This document shows positions 32,761-44,289 of a stretch of DNA of 64,000 nucleotides, piece by piece; the first letter of the stretch is position 1; each line of letters begins with the position of its first letter. This DNA comes from Fragilaria radians (taxonomy: Eukaryota; Bacillariophyta; Fragilariophyceae; Fragilariales; Fragilariaceae): the NCBI GenBank assembly GCA_900642245.1, contig CAAAJI010000006.1, positions 110,915 through 174,914 of the forward strand. The letters are read 5' to 3'. Under the pieces are notes generated by a model, which made no database searches, was not told the origin of the DNA, and was given only the letters and a program-made list of their open reading frames with translations. Both the position numbers and the translations under genes were made by a program.

Positions 32761-33571
32761 TCACATGTGAATGAGTTAGCATATATCGGCAAAATGAGCA
32801 AATTTGGCATATCATTTCCTACTACAACATTAGACATCATCTCTTCTGGATTCACTCCAATTTTCAATGAGTTCCCAACGTGTCTGCCCATAAGTATCTT
32901 ACCTCACAAAATGACGATGAATCACTCAATGTGAATTTGTTTGAACATTATTAATTCAGTGTTCTAGAAATCAAGTTCCGATACGCCTGCATTTGAGTGC
33001 CCAAAATTCCATTCAAGTACCTTGTGTTGGTTCAACAATTCAGTCGCTAGGGATGACGATTACTTAGTAATCTAGACTACCCTCGGTTACAAAAGTTGTA
33101 TTGTGTCGCAAAGTATATCTCCCTTCCGTATTCATCAAAAATCATACGTGTTTGAATGTTGTCGAGGATTATTGTTGTAAACTATAGGACAAATACATTC
33201 AACTTTTGTTCAGAAGATATAACGTATCCATTGCAGCATGTATCGCAGAACTACTAAGACCAAGTTTCCTACATTTTTAAACTCACGAATTTTGTATGAA
33301 TCAAGGAAGGATGATTTATATCTACTGTAGCCAATTGCATAATCTAACGCTCAACTTAAAACTGATTTAAAAAAAAGTTCATAATCAACAAGAACTTCCA
33401 GAAAAGAACATGTTTTGAGTGATCTAGTAATACTCGACTAAGAAAGCTCCAACTACTTGTGATTCAGTAAAACGATATCATTTCTTTCACAACTATACTG
33501 GATTCCATCTCCCAAAAAATTCCGAAAGATTTTTTAGTAATGCTTTCAATCCAACTAGTGTTTGATCGACA
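32761..33571. other. Intergenic upstream of MFS carrier
   Basis: AT-rich, with no feature recognised. It should hold the promoter of the MFS gene. Confidence 0.4.
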
Positions 33572-35119
33572 ATGAACCGTTCCTTATACATAACTCGACG
33601 TAACCTTCTTGTCGTTATGGCATGCATCCAAAGCATGTTATGTTCAGGAATAATATTTGGCTGGGCTAGTATTGCTGGAACAATCTTGATTGCTCCCAAA
33701 GAAAAGGGTGGTGCAAATTTGACTAGAGATCAGACAACATTCGTATTTTCAATTGCTGCAAGTTCTTCGTCTCTCTCATGTCTAGTTTTGGGCTATATTC
33801 TGGATGCACATGGACCGCGAGTTTGTTCCTTGGTTGGTCATATCCTTGTTGCTATGGGATTCTTCCTCCTTTCACAGGAACCAACTCTCGTTGGTATTCT
33901 TTTGGGTGTATGTCTTATTGGATTTGGGGGACCTGGTATCCAGTCTGCAGTGTTTCATTTAACAAATCTTTTTCCTGATAATAAATTCGCTGTGATGTCA
34001 TGTCTATCGGGATGTTTTTCAGTTAGTTTTGCTATTTTCCCTTTCTTTGACTATTTATGGCAAAACTTTGCAATCAGCTTTCAAGTAATGACTCGGTCAT
34101 ACATACTCGTTGTCGGTTTATCATCTCTCGCATCACATTTCTTTTGGCCAAATGTGGCCATAACGGAACTAGACGACCAGATCGATGATGATAACAACGA
34201 CTATAATCAAGAGTTTATTCATGACGACATTAACCTTAAAAGCGATAAGCGTGTTATCACGGCAGAGAGTGCCTTTTTGGAATCGGCTGCTCATCCTCAT
34301 CTCCTAGAAGCGCCACTGAATTCCTACCTTCGGTCAAATCCCCGTCGTATCATGAATAGTCATCCTTCCTTTCAAAAATCTGTGGCATCTATGTTAACCG
34401 CCCAATACGTTCATATAAGCATAAAAGATAAGCCCTTCTGGAATCAACTCTCAAGTGGAGTATATGCACGGATTCTCCTTGTTTTCATAACCACATCATT
34501 TTGGGCCAACCTTTATATCGCGTCACTTTCGACTGAGTTGGCTGTTTCCCAAGGAAAAATTAACGCCACAAATTCTAATTTGGGTCGAACCTTCACTTTA
34601 ATTACGTCGACAGGAGTTGTAGTATCGTTTCTGATAGGTGTCTTAATGGACCGCGTGGGCTTGATTGCCTGCACAGTGCTTACCCTTCTCCTTGGGCAAT
34701 TACATATGTTGCTCCTGATACTGGGTAATGACAGTCAGGCAGCGCTTCTTCTTGGATTTGTGGTCTACACTTTCTTTCGGCAAATTTTATACCCTTTGTA
34801 CATCGCCTGTCTATCGGCTCGCCTGGGGTTTAAATACTTTGGAATCCTAAGTGGAATCGGCTTTACATTGTCTGGCATTACTCAATTGGGGATGCCTCCT
34901 CTTGTACTGGCTGTGCAAGGAGATCATTGGATGGCACTTCACATAAGTCAATTACTGGTCCTTACAATACTCTGGGGTGTTCCAGCAGTTGATGCATTTT
35001 ATTCCCAAAATCCAATCAACATCGTGGAGGTGGCAACTAATGATTCTCTTTTGCATATTCCGAAAGAAGTCTATGAATCCATAACAGATAGCAATGATGT
35101 AAATGGAGTAAGATTCTAA
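33572..35119 (+). CDS. MFS transporter, SLC43-like
   Basis: A 515-aa integral membrane protein with about 12 transmembrane segments in two bundles, joined by an acidic hydrophilic loop (DDQIDDDNND region). The start of TM1 (SMLCSGIIFGWASIAGTIL) and the TM2-TM3 loop (GYILDAHGPRVCSLVG) have the style of the SLC43/LAT3 and fungal FMP42 group, whose members carry large neutral amino acids or related organic solutes. The second bundle has the MFS loop GVLMDRVGLIACTV. It is a single exon with ATG at 33572. The substrate cannot be fixed from sequence, and other MFS subfamilies remain possible. Confidence 0.8.
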   Translation: MNRSLYITRRNLLVVMACIQSMLCSGIIFGWASIAGTILIAPKEKGGANLTRDQTTFVFSIAASSSSLSCLVLGYILDAHGPRVCSLVGHILVAMGFFLLSQEPTLVGILLGVCLIGFGGPGIQSAVFHLTNLFPDNKFAVMSCLSGCFSVSFAIFPFFDYLWQNFAISFQVMTRSYILVVGLSSLASHFFWPNVAITELDDQIDDDNNDYNQEFIHDDINLKSDKRVITAESAFLESAAHPHLLEAPLNSYLRSNPRRIMNSHPSFQKSVASMLTAQYVHISIKDKPFWNQLSSGVYARILLVFITTSFWANLYIASLSTELAVSQGKINATNSNLGRTFTLITSTGVVVSFLIGVLMDRVGLIACTVLTLLLGQLHMLLLILGNDSQAALLLGFVVYTFFRQILYPLYIACLSARLGFKYFGILSGIGFTLSGITQLGMPPLVLAVQGDHWMALHISQLLVLTILWGVPAVDAFYSQNPINIVEVATNDSLLHIPKEVYESITDSNDVNGVRF

Positions 35120-35357
35120 TGGAATTCAAAACATACAATGAGCACTGTCTCTTCTATACTTAAATTTTCATTAAGCTGCATAAGTAAATGATATATGAAT
35201 TAAAATTAAGAGATCAATTTCGCAACGAGCATACAGCAGCTACCAGGTATATAACAACTATTATGTGGACCATTAAATAAATATAAAATGTCAGAAACAG
35301 TGAAAGGGAGTGAACTGAAACTTTTGCCTTGATAATTGATAAACATTTGTTTAGCAC

Positions 35358-36426
35358 TTAGACAGTTTGAACCCAAGTAGGAAGACCTGTTTCGGTGCAA
35401 CAGGAGGCTGGTTGTGTATCGTAATCAGCCGTATGACGCATCATTTGCATCGTTGTGCAGCACTGACACCATAGTGCACAACATAAATCCTCACATCCAC
35501 GGCAAGAGCGCTCTGGAATTTGGTACTGCTCTCGGACACGCATTCTAGTGCGACAAGTAGTAATGAGAATATAGATTCCAAAGAGCATTTGTAGACTTTG
35601 CATCACTCCTTCGAGGATAATCGCACCAATTGGAGCGTTCTGAGCGAGAGCAACCGCTGATTCCATGTCTTGGTATTCCATTTTTCCATATTCTGGGTAC
35701 AAATACGTGAAGAGATAGGATAGTACTTGATTCGTGACAAAGTAAAGAATAACTAGCCAAAGTACTGTTCGAAATGTGGCTGAGACTTGTTGAACCGACC
35801 CTGGTTCCGCACACCATGTTAAACGAGTTCTAGTCATAACCTGAGCCAAGGCAACTTAATGAAGGAAAGAAATTTATCAGAGAATGAAGAACCCGCTGAT
35901 TCATTGGTAAAGGTCGATAAAATGCATACTCACTCGGGGCACACCAACACGACAGACACAAGTGGGCATGGCAACATCCATAGCGAAAGCAACTGAATAG
36001 GCCATCCCTCCAAGCTCCTACAGTTGCCTGCTTTGTGTAAAGAGAGTTCGCTGTCGTTCGATGATCTTCTATCAACTCTGCTGGCACAAGCAGTTGCTGT
36101 CCTTTCGTCACACCCCCATTAGGCTAGGCAAGAAAAAATACGACAGGAGGAAAGTAACAAAAAATGTCACAAGCAATAATACGGTGAGGATAATCTTTGA
36201 ACTCACTTTGTTTCCGTGAAAAGAAAACACTTACCACTGTCACCCTGTAACGCTCTCCATTAGCCTCCGCTTCAAACTGATAACCAGGTGCGAGATCTGT
36301 AGGAGCAATAACTGAAATCATTTTTGTAACAACCGCAGCGGTGGGAACGATTGCCGTATGAGGGACATATTCCTCCATAACTTTGCCGTCCACTGAAGTA
36401 AGGTTGACATAATCCTCGTTGCCCAT
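35358..36426 (-). CDS. PLAC8-family cysteine-rich membrane protein, three exons
   Basis: Exons 36235-36426, 35934-36123 and 35358-35854; introns of 111 bp (GTAAGT...GCCTAG) and 79 bp (GTGAGT...ATTAAG); 292 aa. The PLAC8 domain is seen in its split Cys clusters: CCHAHLCLSCWCAP encoded by exon 2, and CRGCEDLCCALWCQCC near the C-terminus. Two hydrophobic segments lie between them (RTVLWLVILYFVTNQVLSYL; GVMQSLQMLFGIYILITT). The N-terminal part has a GERYRVTV-PNGGV-KGQ segment that is continuous only after splicing. PLAC8 proteins act in membrane metal transport and cell-size control in plants; the role here is unknown. The upstream TTG-led extension is ignored in favour of the ATG at 36426. Confidence 0.85.
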
Positions 36427-37835
36427 AATGAATGCCAATTAACAAAAATAGTTTAGAGTCTACACTTAATGTGGTCTGGAACAAAACCAAAATTATGAAA
36501 TGATTATCATTGATGTCAATACACTTCAAACACATGTGTAAATAATTCTCGATCTGGATACTCTTCTACGAACTTCGTAGTACGTTTTGGTATATCCTGA
36601 TCGCTGAATCGCGATATTAGGCCTCAAAATGCACAATTCACCACATTCATTTAACCGTTTTGAAGAAGGGAGTTAGAAAAAAGAAATGAATTTAAATTTT
36701 CCGTACGGAAGTAGGGTTACGGGATGTCTAGAATGAAATGCTAGCTAGGCTCTGCAAGAAGATGTGAGCTACATTCCAAGTTTTAATTCACTGAGTTGAA
36801 TCAAAACTTTACCAGTTAGTATGAGCGTAAATTTCCAGATGGTCAGCATTCTTGCAGATGACCGTACTAAGCAACAAAGTTATGATTTCATTTGAACTTG
36901 CGATCTGCCAAATAAGCTGCACACTGTGAATTTCTTATCCAACCGGATATACCAAACTGCATGGACCAATGCTAGTAGATTATTCATAAGGAAGTCAACA
37001 GTTTATGCGCACTAATCAGACTATATAGTTTTCGAGATGTAATTTTGTAGCCTTATTAGAGATGCTGCTAATAGAAGCGTAGCAATGTTTAATTGTCAAT
37101 TTGATTTCCCTTACAAGTATGCATGAAGAAATAATAATTTTTAATAGTAAAATTCTATCATGGCAAATATTTGCCCCTACATGTGTGTACAAGCATTTAT
37201 ATGAGTTCTCTCAAACCGCGTGACAAGTGTTTCATAAACCTCTGCTTCTATTTTGCTTTCGTTCTTTAAGAGTCTTTCATGCACTCAGATCAGGTAAATG
37301 TCCATAGTTTTGAGATGCCATTTGAAGGCCCTGTGCCTCAATTGAATTTTAAGTTTTGGAGAATATGGAAAAGATCTGACGAATAGGCCTTGAGTCATCA
37401 AGCATATATGACATCATCACTAGCAATGATCTTCCCAGTAGCATAGGTGTTATCATTTAATTTCGTAAAGCTGCAAGCGGAGATACTGATGCTACGGTTA
37501 TGAAAGTCAATGGTATGTAATGGGTTTCTAAAATCCTATTCTTCAAGCTTCGTTTGTTTCAAGCTCGACTCAAACTTCTCCAAACCTCATAGAACAATAA
37601 GATCCGGAGTTTTCAAGATTCATCAAGACATAAACTTAATCCGGCAATGTGCAATGTAGGAAGACTGTATGATGAACGCATGGAAGTCGTGGTTGGCATC
37701 ACGTGATTTCGTCGCGAACATTGAAGAACAACAAGATATAGAATTCTCAAGATTTATCGAGAACTCAAAAATATTTTTACTCTCACACTTTTCTATCTGT
37801 TATCTCCGTGTGAAAAACTGTTCCTTCTTGCAATC
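36427..37835. other. Divergent intergenic, 1.4 kb
   Basis: Between the PLAC8 gene (-) and the LRR gene (+). The 37571-37630 part (actcaaacttctccaaacc; tcaagattcatcaagacat) recurs in decayed form at about 39655-39710. No other feature is recognised. Confidence 0.4.
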
Positions 37836-39119
37836 ATGTTCTTTATCATCCTTTTGCTACAGCTTTGGTCACTCTGCGCTCATGGTAAGAGTACAAGATT
37901 GAAAATGAAGCAAAATAACTGCTTGATTTATTAATTTCGTTATTCACAATTTGTTACAGCCGATGACATTCCTCATCGACAACTTGGAGTGACAAAACGA
38001 CCGACTCGACGTCAGCCCACCAAGATACCTACCAGGAAGCCTACTCGGAAACAAACTCCTGCTTCACAGTGCCTAACAAACGCTAGTGAACAAGACAAGT
38101 CTGTTGCCTGCAAATATATCGGCATTCCAAATTTGATACAATGTTTCAATACCCTTGAAGTAGATGTTTCAGACAAACGTGAAATTCCGACACAGATTGG
38201 CTTACTTACTAAGTTAACCTCCTTACGAATTGTGGAATCAAAAGGAGTTTTACCAACTACAATTGGATGTCTAACAAAGTTGAAAAAGTTGACTTTGTAT
38301 TCCAATCGATTACCTGGAACAATGCCCGGATTCTTGGGGTTATTGACAGAATTGGAGTATTTGTCCTTGATGGACAATCAGTTCACAGGCACAATCCCAC
38401 CATCTTTAGGATCATTGACAAAATTAGAATTTTTGAATTTGGGCTACAATCAATTGAAAGGCACAATTCCATCGTCGTTTGGCGCCTTGACAAAATTGGA
38501 ATTTTTGTCTTTGTCTACCAATCACTTAAGTGGTACAATACCTTTGTCCATAGGCTCATTGACAGAGATGAAAGATTTGACATTAGAGTCTAATAAACTC
38601 AAAGGCTCAATTCCACCATCCTTGGGATCCTTGACGATGCTGGCAATCTTGACTTTGTCTAACAATCAACTGACTGGGAGTATTCCATCAAGTCTAACAG
38701 AGTTGGAACATTTATCTTTATCTAACAATCAATTGAAAGGCACTGTTCCCATATCTTTGGGATCATTGACAAAAATGACATTTTTGGATATTTCTGGCAA
38801 TCAATTAAAAGGTACAATTCCATCAACTCTGGGATCATTGACCAGATTGTCTAGTTTGTATTTGTCTTCCAATGAGTTGAAAGGTACAATTCCAACTTCC
38901 TTTGCAGCATTGACAAATCTAGGGATATTGTATTTGACTAACAACAAATTGACTGGGACTGTTCCAAAGATTCTAGGAACATTTACAACTTTGCATACTT
39001 TGGGGTTAGAGTCTAATCAATTGAAAGGTACAATTCCAGCATCACTATGTATGTTTGATGCATTAATCACAGTTGATTGCAGCGAAATCAAATGTGATTG
39101 TTGCTGGGGATGCGGCTAG
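37836..39119 (+). CDS. Secreted plant-type leucine-rich repeat protein
   Basis: Two exons, 37836-37884 and 37960-39119, with a 75-bp intron (GTAAGA...TTACAG, phase 1), giving 402 aa. Exon 1 encodes only a signal peptide, MFFIILLLQLWSLCAHA. After it come a Thr/Pro/Lys-rich linker (KIPTRKPTRKQTP) and about 12 LRRs of the plant extracellular type, consensus L..L.L..NQLKGTIPSSLGSLT, mostly 24 residues long. One repeat is 21 residues. The C-terminus ends in a Cys-rich cap (CSEIKCDCCWGCG). There is no membrane anchor or kinase, so it is probably secreted or wall-associated and binds a ligand or pathogen surface. Without exon 1 the frame begins only at a GTG codon. The ligand is unknown. Confidence 0.85.
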
Positions 39120-39599
39120 CCTTGTACCTGAACAACCATAGATTCCAAGAGATTAGTATATTTATTACAAAAAGTTAATTTAAATTTAGTGTAGCCTTTA
39201 TTTGAGTAATGTCAAAAATCACCCAGAGATAGTTCTATTCAAAAATTGGAAATGAAAAATATAAAAATATTTGACAACTTCTGCTTTTCAGGCAGTAAGA
39301 GCAATGATGGCATGATTTCTTGGTAAAGGAACTTTGCAATTAAACCTTTTTTCAAGTATTGTGCACAAATCAGAGTTCATTGTAGCTTTTCCTTCAATTT
39401 AGAATAGTATGGAGACCGCAAGTCTTTTCATTCTTCATTTCTGTAGAAAGCTCATCCAAGTATTAAAGAATGATTTATCAATGTGAGATTCAGGCAATGT
39501 GATTAAAAGAATGCAGCTGGCATTGATACGCGCCTGGTAGGTTCCACTCGATGGTATTCTGAATATATACTTGTAAAAGATTAATTCATAATTTCACGT

Positions 39600-39900
39600 T
39601 AAACTAGGCTTTCAAGGTACTTCCGTTTCAAGTTTTGGTTGAAATTTACGGAAATTGTTTCAAACTTCTCCAAATCTCAAAGAAGGTCTCAAGATTCATC
39701 ACGATTTGCGAGTCTCGCTATGTCGATTTCATATCTTGTTTCAATTGGCTGCAAAAAATCCTCATACATTACTCTTTGAGGATAACTGGATTCCATAGTC
39801 TTTGTGGAATTGCTTGGGATTCCTCCCATCAGGTAATTCGAAGATATCATGCTTGATTTATTCTTTCCTCCCTGTGAACTTGGTAGCAATTGGAATAAAT
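39600..39900 (+). pseudogene. Decayed copy of the LRR gene 5' end
   Basis: Sequence here echoes the promoter, first exon and intron of the LRR gene upstream. The segment caaacttctccaaatctcaa with tcaagattcatca matches the region near 37571. A candidate donor GTAATTCG near 39834 is followed by atgcttgatttatt, as in the real intron (ctgcttgatttatt). No LRR coding sequence follows in the same orientation. A truncated duplicate is inferred from these short matches. Confidence 0.4.
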
Positions 39901-40302
39901 AAGCAGGAATTCCTGTTTCATCTCTTTTGAATGATGCTATTTGATGATTTGTTGGATGTCTCAATCTTTTTGGGCTTAATCTTTGTGTTAATGTGGAGAT
40001 TTAAGAATTATGTTGAGTCAATCTATTTCTTATAGTCATTGTGAACAAATTAAACCTGAATCACCATGCAGGATTAAGAGTTTTATAATTATGGCCTAAA
40101 ATATCTCGTGTCAATCTACGCACATCATTTCATAGTTTCCAACTATGACTGGGTATTTTGTGATTACAATTCAATCACGCATCATTCATCAATCAACAAT
40201 TAGATTTATGGGGAGAGAATTTTAATGGGAAGGTAGTATAAGCATTCTGATTACGGATTACTCTATTTCAATTCGTTGCTAATTTTTGTTACAATTGCTT
40301 TG

Positions 40303-40750
40303 TCAGAGAATTTCAGGTAAAAAGCCTGGTGAATAAAAACAATCACATTGGATTTCATTGCAATGAATTACAGGATATCGACCTTGCCAAATGTTTTTGA
40401 ACAGAATCAGATAAGATAAGCTTGCTAATGATTGAAGGAACAATGGAAGAGCAGTAGTCAATGAATTGGTGGAGAAAAATATACAGTGCAAATTTGTCAA
40501 ATTACAAAAGCATGTTAATATTGACAAGTTCCAGGGATGATGGCACTGTTTATGTCAATTGATAATCAAAAGAACTCTCAAATTTCCAAGGAAGATGGAA
40601 TCTTCCCAATCAACAGATTCTCATTCAAGTCTCGATAGGTCGATCCAGTCAATGATCCCAGGGTTGATGGGATCCCAAACAATCCATTCGTTTCCAACCC
40701 TAAATTGGGAATTCTAGTCATTGACCCAAGGAAATGTGGAATCATCCCAA
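40303..40750 (-). pseudogene. Inverted LRR pseudogene fragment
   Basis: Minus-strand reading gives broken LRR sequence. It starts near 40745 with LGMIPHFLGSMTR, then ETNGLFGIPSTLGSLTG and NENLLIGKIPSSLE, a stop, then NLTNLHCIFFSTNSLTTALP. It ends with IHCNEIQCDC, which mirrors VDCSEIKCDC at the C-terminus of the intact LRR gene at 37836-39119. It is therefore an inverted, frame-broken paralogue of that gene about 1.2 kb away. Confidence 0.8.
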
Positions 40751-40755
40751 GGAAT

Positions 40756-41400
40756 TTAATTATACTTCAATAATAAATATTTAAACCTGGTAAAGACATA
40801 TAATTGATGTTGGTAATTTCCCACTTTTATACCAATATGAGTCACTGTAGCGGCTGATTCTGCCTTTCTCCCATGCATAGCACGATGAGTCGCAAGCCCA
40901 TCTTGCTTGAGCTTCTTGCATTCATGCAAAATAAGGAATTGAATCACAACACTTTTAACTCGGCGTTGAGTGTAGGAGCAATTCATTCGAAGATTTCAGC
41001 TTCAGTCGTCGAGGCTTTGCGTCTATGACAGCGCTGAAGAAATGAGGTACTTGAATAGGAACATCCTGTGGATCAGGAACCTTAGTGATGAAGATACTCT
41101 CAAGGAGAATTTTATTTCCAATTATGGAGAGCTTACCCTGGAACAAGTTGTTGTATTAGAATGATGTCTACAAAGATAGGGAAATGGGCCGTGAAAGACT
41201 CTTACTTGCTATACAAGTGCCTTTGGTATCTTTGTCTGCAGAAGCCAATAGAAGGTTCTAATTTGGTTTGATCAGCACATGATAGGAATTAATCCTAAGG
41301 TATTGATGTTTAGCAACTTTTAGTAAAGTTATCATGAGAGCCACATTAAGAATAATGCAAAACTAACCAATTTTGAAGCAAGTCTTACTTGCATGACAGA
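40756..41400. other. Unassigned between LRR relic and copia cluster
   Basis: Minus-strand frames at 40756-40986 and 40955-41146 overlap in different frames and could be one broken gene, but show no family motif. Confidence 0.35.
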
Positions 41401-42678
41401 CATGCAAGCAAGATGAACATGATGAAGGTATTCCAATCAACTTAATGAACTTATGCATACAGAGTCTTCCACAAATCCCCAAAGAATTCCTCCTTATTTA
41501 CTCATCTATCTATAGATAGTTACAAGTAAACTATCCTATTCTACATTGACCACAAGTTTACTATGATAACCTTAGTGAGGCATAACTATTGCTTATAAAT
41601 GGAGAGTATTGTTATACAATCCAGGACCGGATCTAAAGTAAGGCGGTTATAACAATGATCAAAATGAAGATCTAAATTAGAAGACAACTCTTTAATTATA
41701 AAGAGTTGAAGGTCTAAACTAACTTATCCTTATGGACAACAAACTCGTCCTTATGGACAAAGTTGAAGCTAAGTAAGTTGGGAGGAAGCTTAGTACATGA
41801 TTGCGAATCTTCAAGTTTAATCACGAAGATCTCTTGAGAACATCTCTTGAGAGAAGTTTCAAGATTAGACAAGACAAATAGTCTATACTTTATCTGTGTC
41901 TACTTTCTATATCTCACCGTAGAGCAGTTTTAAAATAAATTAGTTATACTGCAAATAGGTCAGATCCTTGCCTTGCACAAAGTTGGACTCAAAAATTGTT
42001 ACATCTATTTTCTTAGGAATTTCTGTCAACAATTGATGAATTAAGAAAGGTACGAGTTCAAGTAGAAGATTGAAAAAACCTGTGGATTTTCCAAGCTGTC
42101 ACATTGATGAGTGGTAGATGAAACATAAAGCTGTAGTGGTGAAGCCTCACTTGATTAATCGGTTGACCCAAAAATTTGATGAGGAAATGAAAAATAATAA
42201 TAAATTCAACACCCAATCAAAGAGATGCATATTCTTGACCTTAATATTAAAAATTCATCATTCTGAATTCAGGATGTAATTTTACATGACATAATATTTG
42301 CAACCAGATATAAGCAATGTGGTAAGAGAACTCTCAAAGCTAAGGATCGCGTGACATAGGGTGGTTACCATGCATTGCTTCAAATAATCAAATTCGTTAT
42401 CAAAATATAGACCTCTTGATTATGAATTGAACAGAAGATTGATGATGAATGGGACAGGAGACTCAGAAGAAAAAATTGATGCTATGGGATTCAAAGTTTA
42501 CTTCCTAGATGTACCAATTTGTTGACATGCTTAGTGATACAGGATTCATTGTCAATTTGTTGGATGTACCAAATTGATTACCTTCTTGACATGCCTTTGA
42601 GTTAAGATTTAACCTAACAATATAGGTTATAAGCAATATAGTCTAACAATACTATAATAAATTACTAAGGCTAAGAGA

Positions 42679-42701
42679 TGTGTGTGTGTGTGTGTGTGTG
42701 T
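42679..42701. repeat. (TG)11 microsatellite
   Basis: A perfect TG dinucleotide run inside the copia-derived cluster. Confidence 0.95.
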
Positions 42702-43065
42702 ACCAATACTGGAAACGCCCAAAGTTATCATTAGTACAGAGTAAATAATACTTGAATTAATATTCTTGTATTTACTCATCTAAAACTAGAATAGGTCACG
42801 TAGGTAACCATTCTTTCTATACCTCCCACAAATTCATATAAGACATAGTCTTACATGAATTTAGTGATGCTTAATATTGCTTATATGTGAAAGCGATCAT
42901 TTAATATCTTTTCAGGACCGTCATATCAATACGGTAGAAATAACTTTTACAGATTCCTAAGTAACAAACAAGAATCTATGAAGATTCATGATTGATCATG
43001 AATCTAAGATCACAAATTCTAAATGTTAAGTGTTGAATCTAACACGTAAGCTAAAGAAAAGAGAC

Positions 43066-43180
43066 TATGTGGTCAAGGAAACACGTTGCAATTGATTCAC
43101 AAGAGATCTAAGATAAAGCTAACTTTTAGATCATATATTTCAATTTGTATAAACTCCAAGAGCAGCTTAGAGCAGTTCTT
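43066..43180. repeat. Second copy of the LTR-like repeat at window start
   Basis: Same-strand match to 1-115. It lies directly before RNase H coding remains (43185 onward), at the end of an LTR-like block. Confidence 0.75.
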
Positions 43181-44289
43181 ATTTAGTTAAAGGATTCATC
43201 GTCTATATGTTTGATGTATCAATTTGTTGGTATCCCAAGGCTCAGAGCAGCATAACACTTTCCAGCACTGAAGCCAAGAATGTGACTATCTCTGAAGCGG
43301 TGAAATAGATCAAATTCATCAATGGCTTGGCGGAAGATGTCCTTGCGGAAGCAATTTTATCAATTACCATTCAAACTGATAATATTTGTGCAACTTTCTT
43401 GTCTGAATCGCACCAACTGGCATTCATATAAGGCATAAGGGCACCAAATTTCATTTGTCTAAAAAGTTATTGAAGATGGCTTTATAAAAAGCAAAATTCG
43501 TTCCAGTGAGAAAAACTCTGATGTGTCCTAAACCAATGTCAGTCAGGACACTTATGAGCCAACTTCGAAGAAGTATTGAGCCAATAGGATTGAGGATATT
43601 GGATGAATGCTACTGGGTAGGAAAGGTGTTGTATATATCCCTTACTTTTTCTGTTTAGCAGGAATATCAGTGAATTCTTTTTTGGTTTTTCCAAGAATTT
43701 GTTAAGGTATTATTTTAAAATTCAATTCGAGCAAAAGAATAGCGGTTTAAAATTGAAGGTTAACTTGAAATAGACTTTACGAAGAAACACCCACGACTGA
43801 AAAATTTAAATTAGCAGATATATGAAGTGAACCATACTGAACATATCTCATAACTTTTCTTGACGATAGCTGGACAAATGTCCACAAATCACGGAAACAG
43901 AATGAAACTAATTTGCAATGGACAGCTACATCCGGTTCATTAAGGCTTGCCAAGAGAGAGTTGTTCGTTTGAATCAAAAATGGCTTGTACTGTTTATGGT
44001 GAAGATCATATTTTATTGGCATGGTGTCAAAATGAAGCATAACTACGATGGTGACAAAATGTAAACATCCAATGTAAAGCTTTGTCTCTTCGCTTCTGTC
44101 TCCATTTGTTGTAATATGTTTTGTCCATGAAACTATTTTCTTCCCAAATAAGAAGTACGTTAAGGAATCTCAAAGTTAGGATTGTTGTTCTTTTAAATTG
44201 CTATGACCTTTTACAAGACATGACAAAATTCTGGATTGATAAAGACAATTTTGCCCGAACGAATTTGGATTTGAGGTAATGATTTTCCT

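Larger units (their letters stand above)
41400..43570 (+). mobile_element. Composite of copia RT/RNase H relics and LTR-like blocks
   Basis: Plus-strand copia pieces appear in pol order. KPHLINRLTQKFDEEM lies near 42150 and QPDISNVVRELSKL near 42300 (both reverse transcriptase); KVYFLDVPIC lies near 42500. RNase H follows as FVYMFDVSICWYPKAQSSIT with LSSTEAKNVTISEAVK at 43185-43330, then QTDNICATFLSES and a decayed IEDGFIK segment to about 43570. Two LTR-like noncoding blocks lie at about 41490-41960 and 42700-43180; they share motifs such as tatttactcatcta and aggaccg and end near an agagcag motif. Stops and indels are throughout. Confidence 0.75.
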
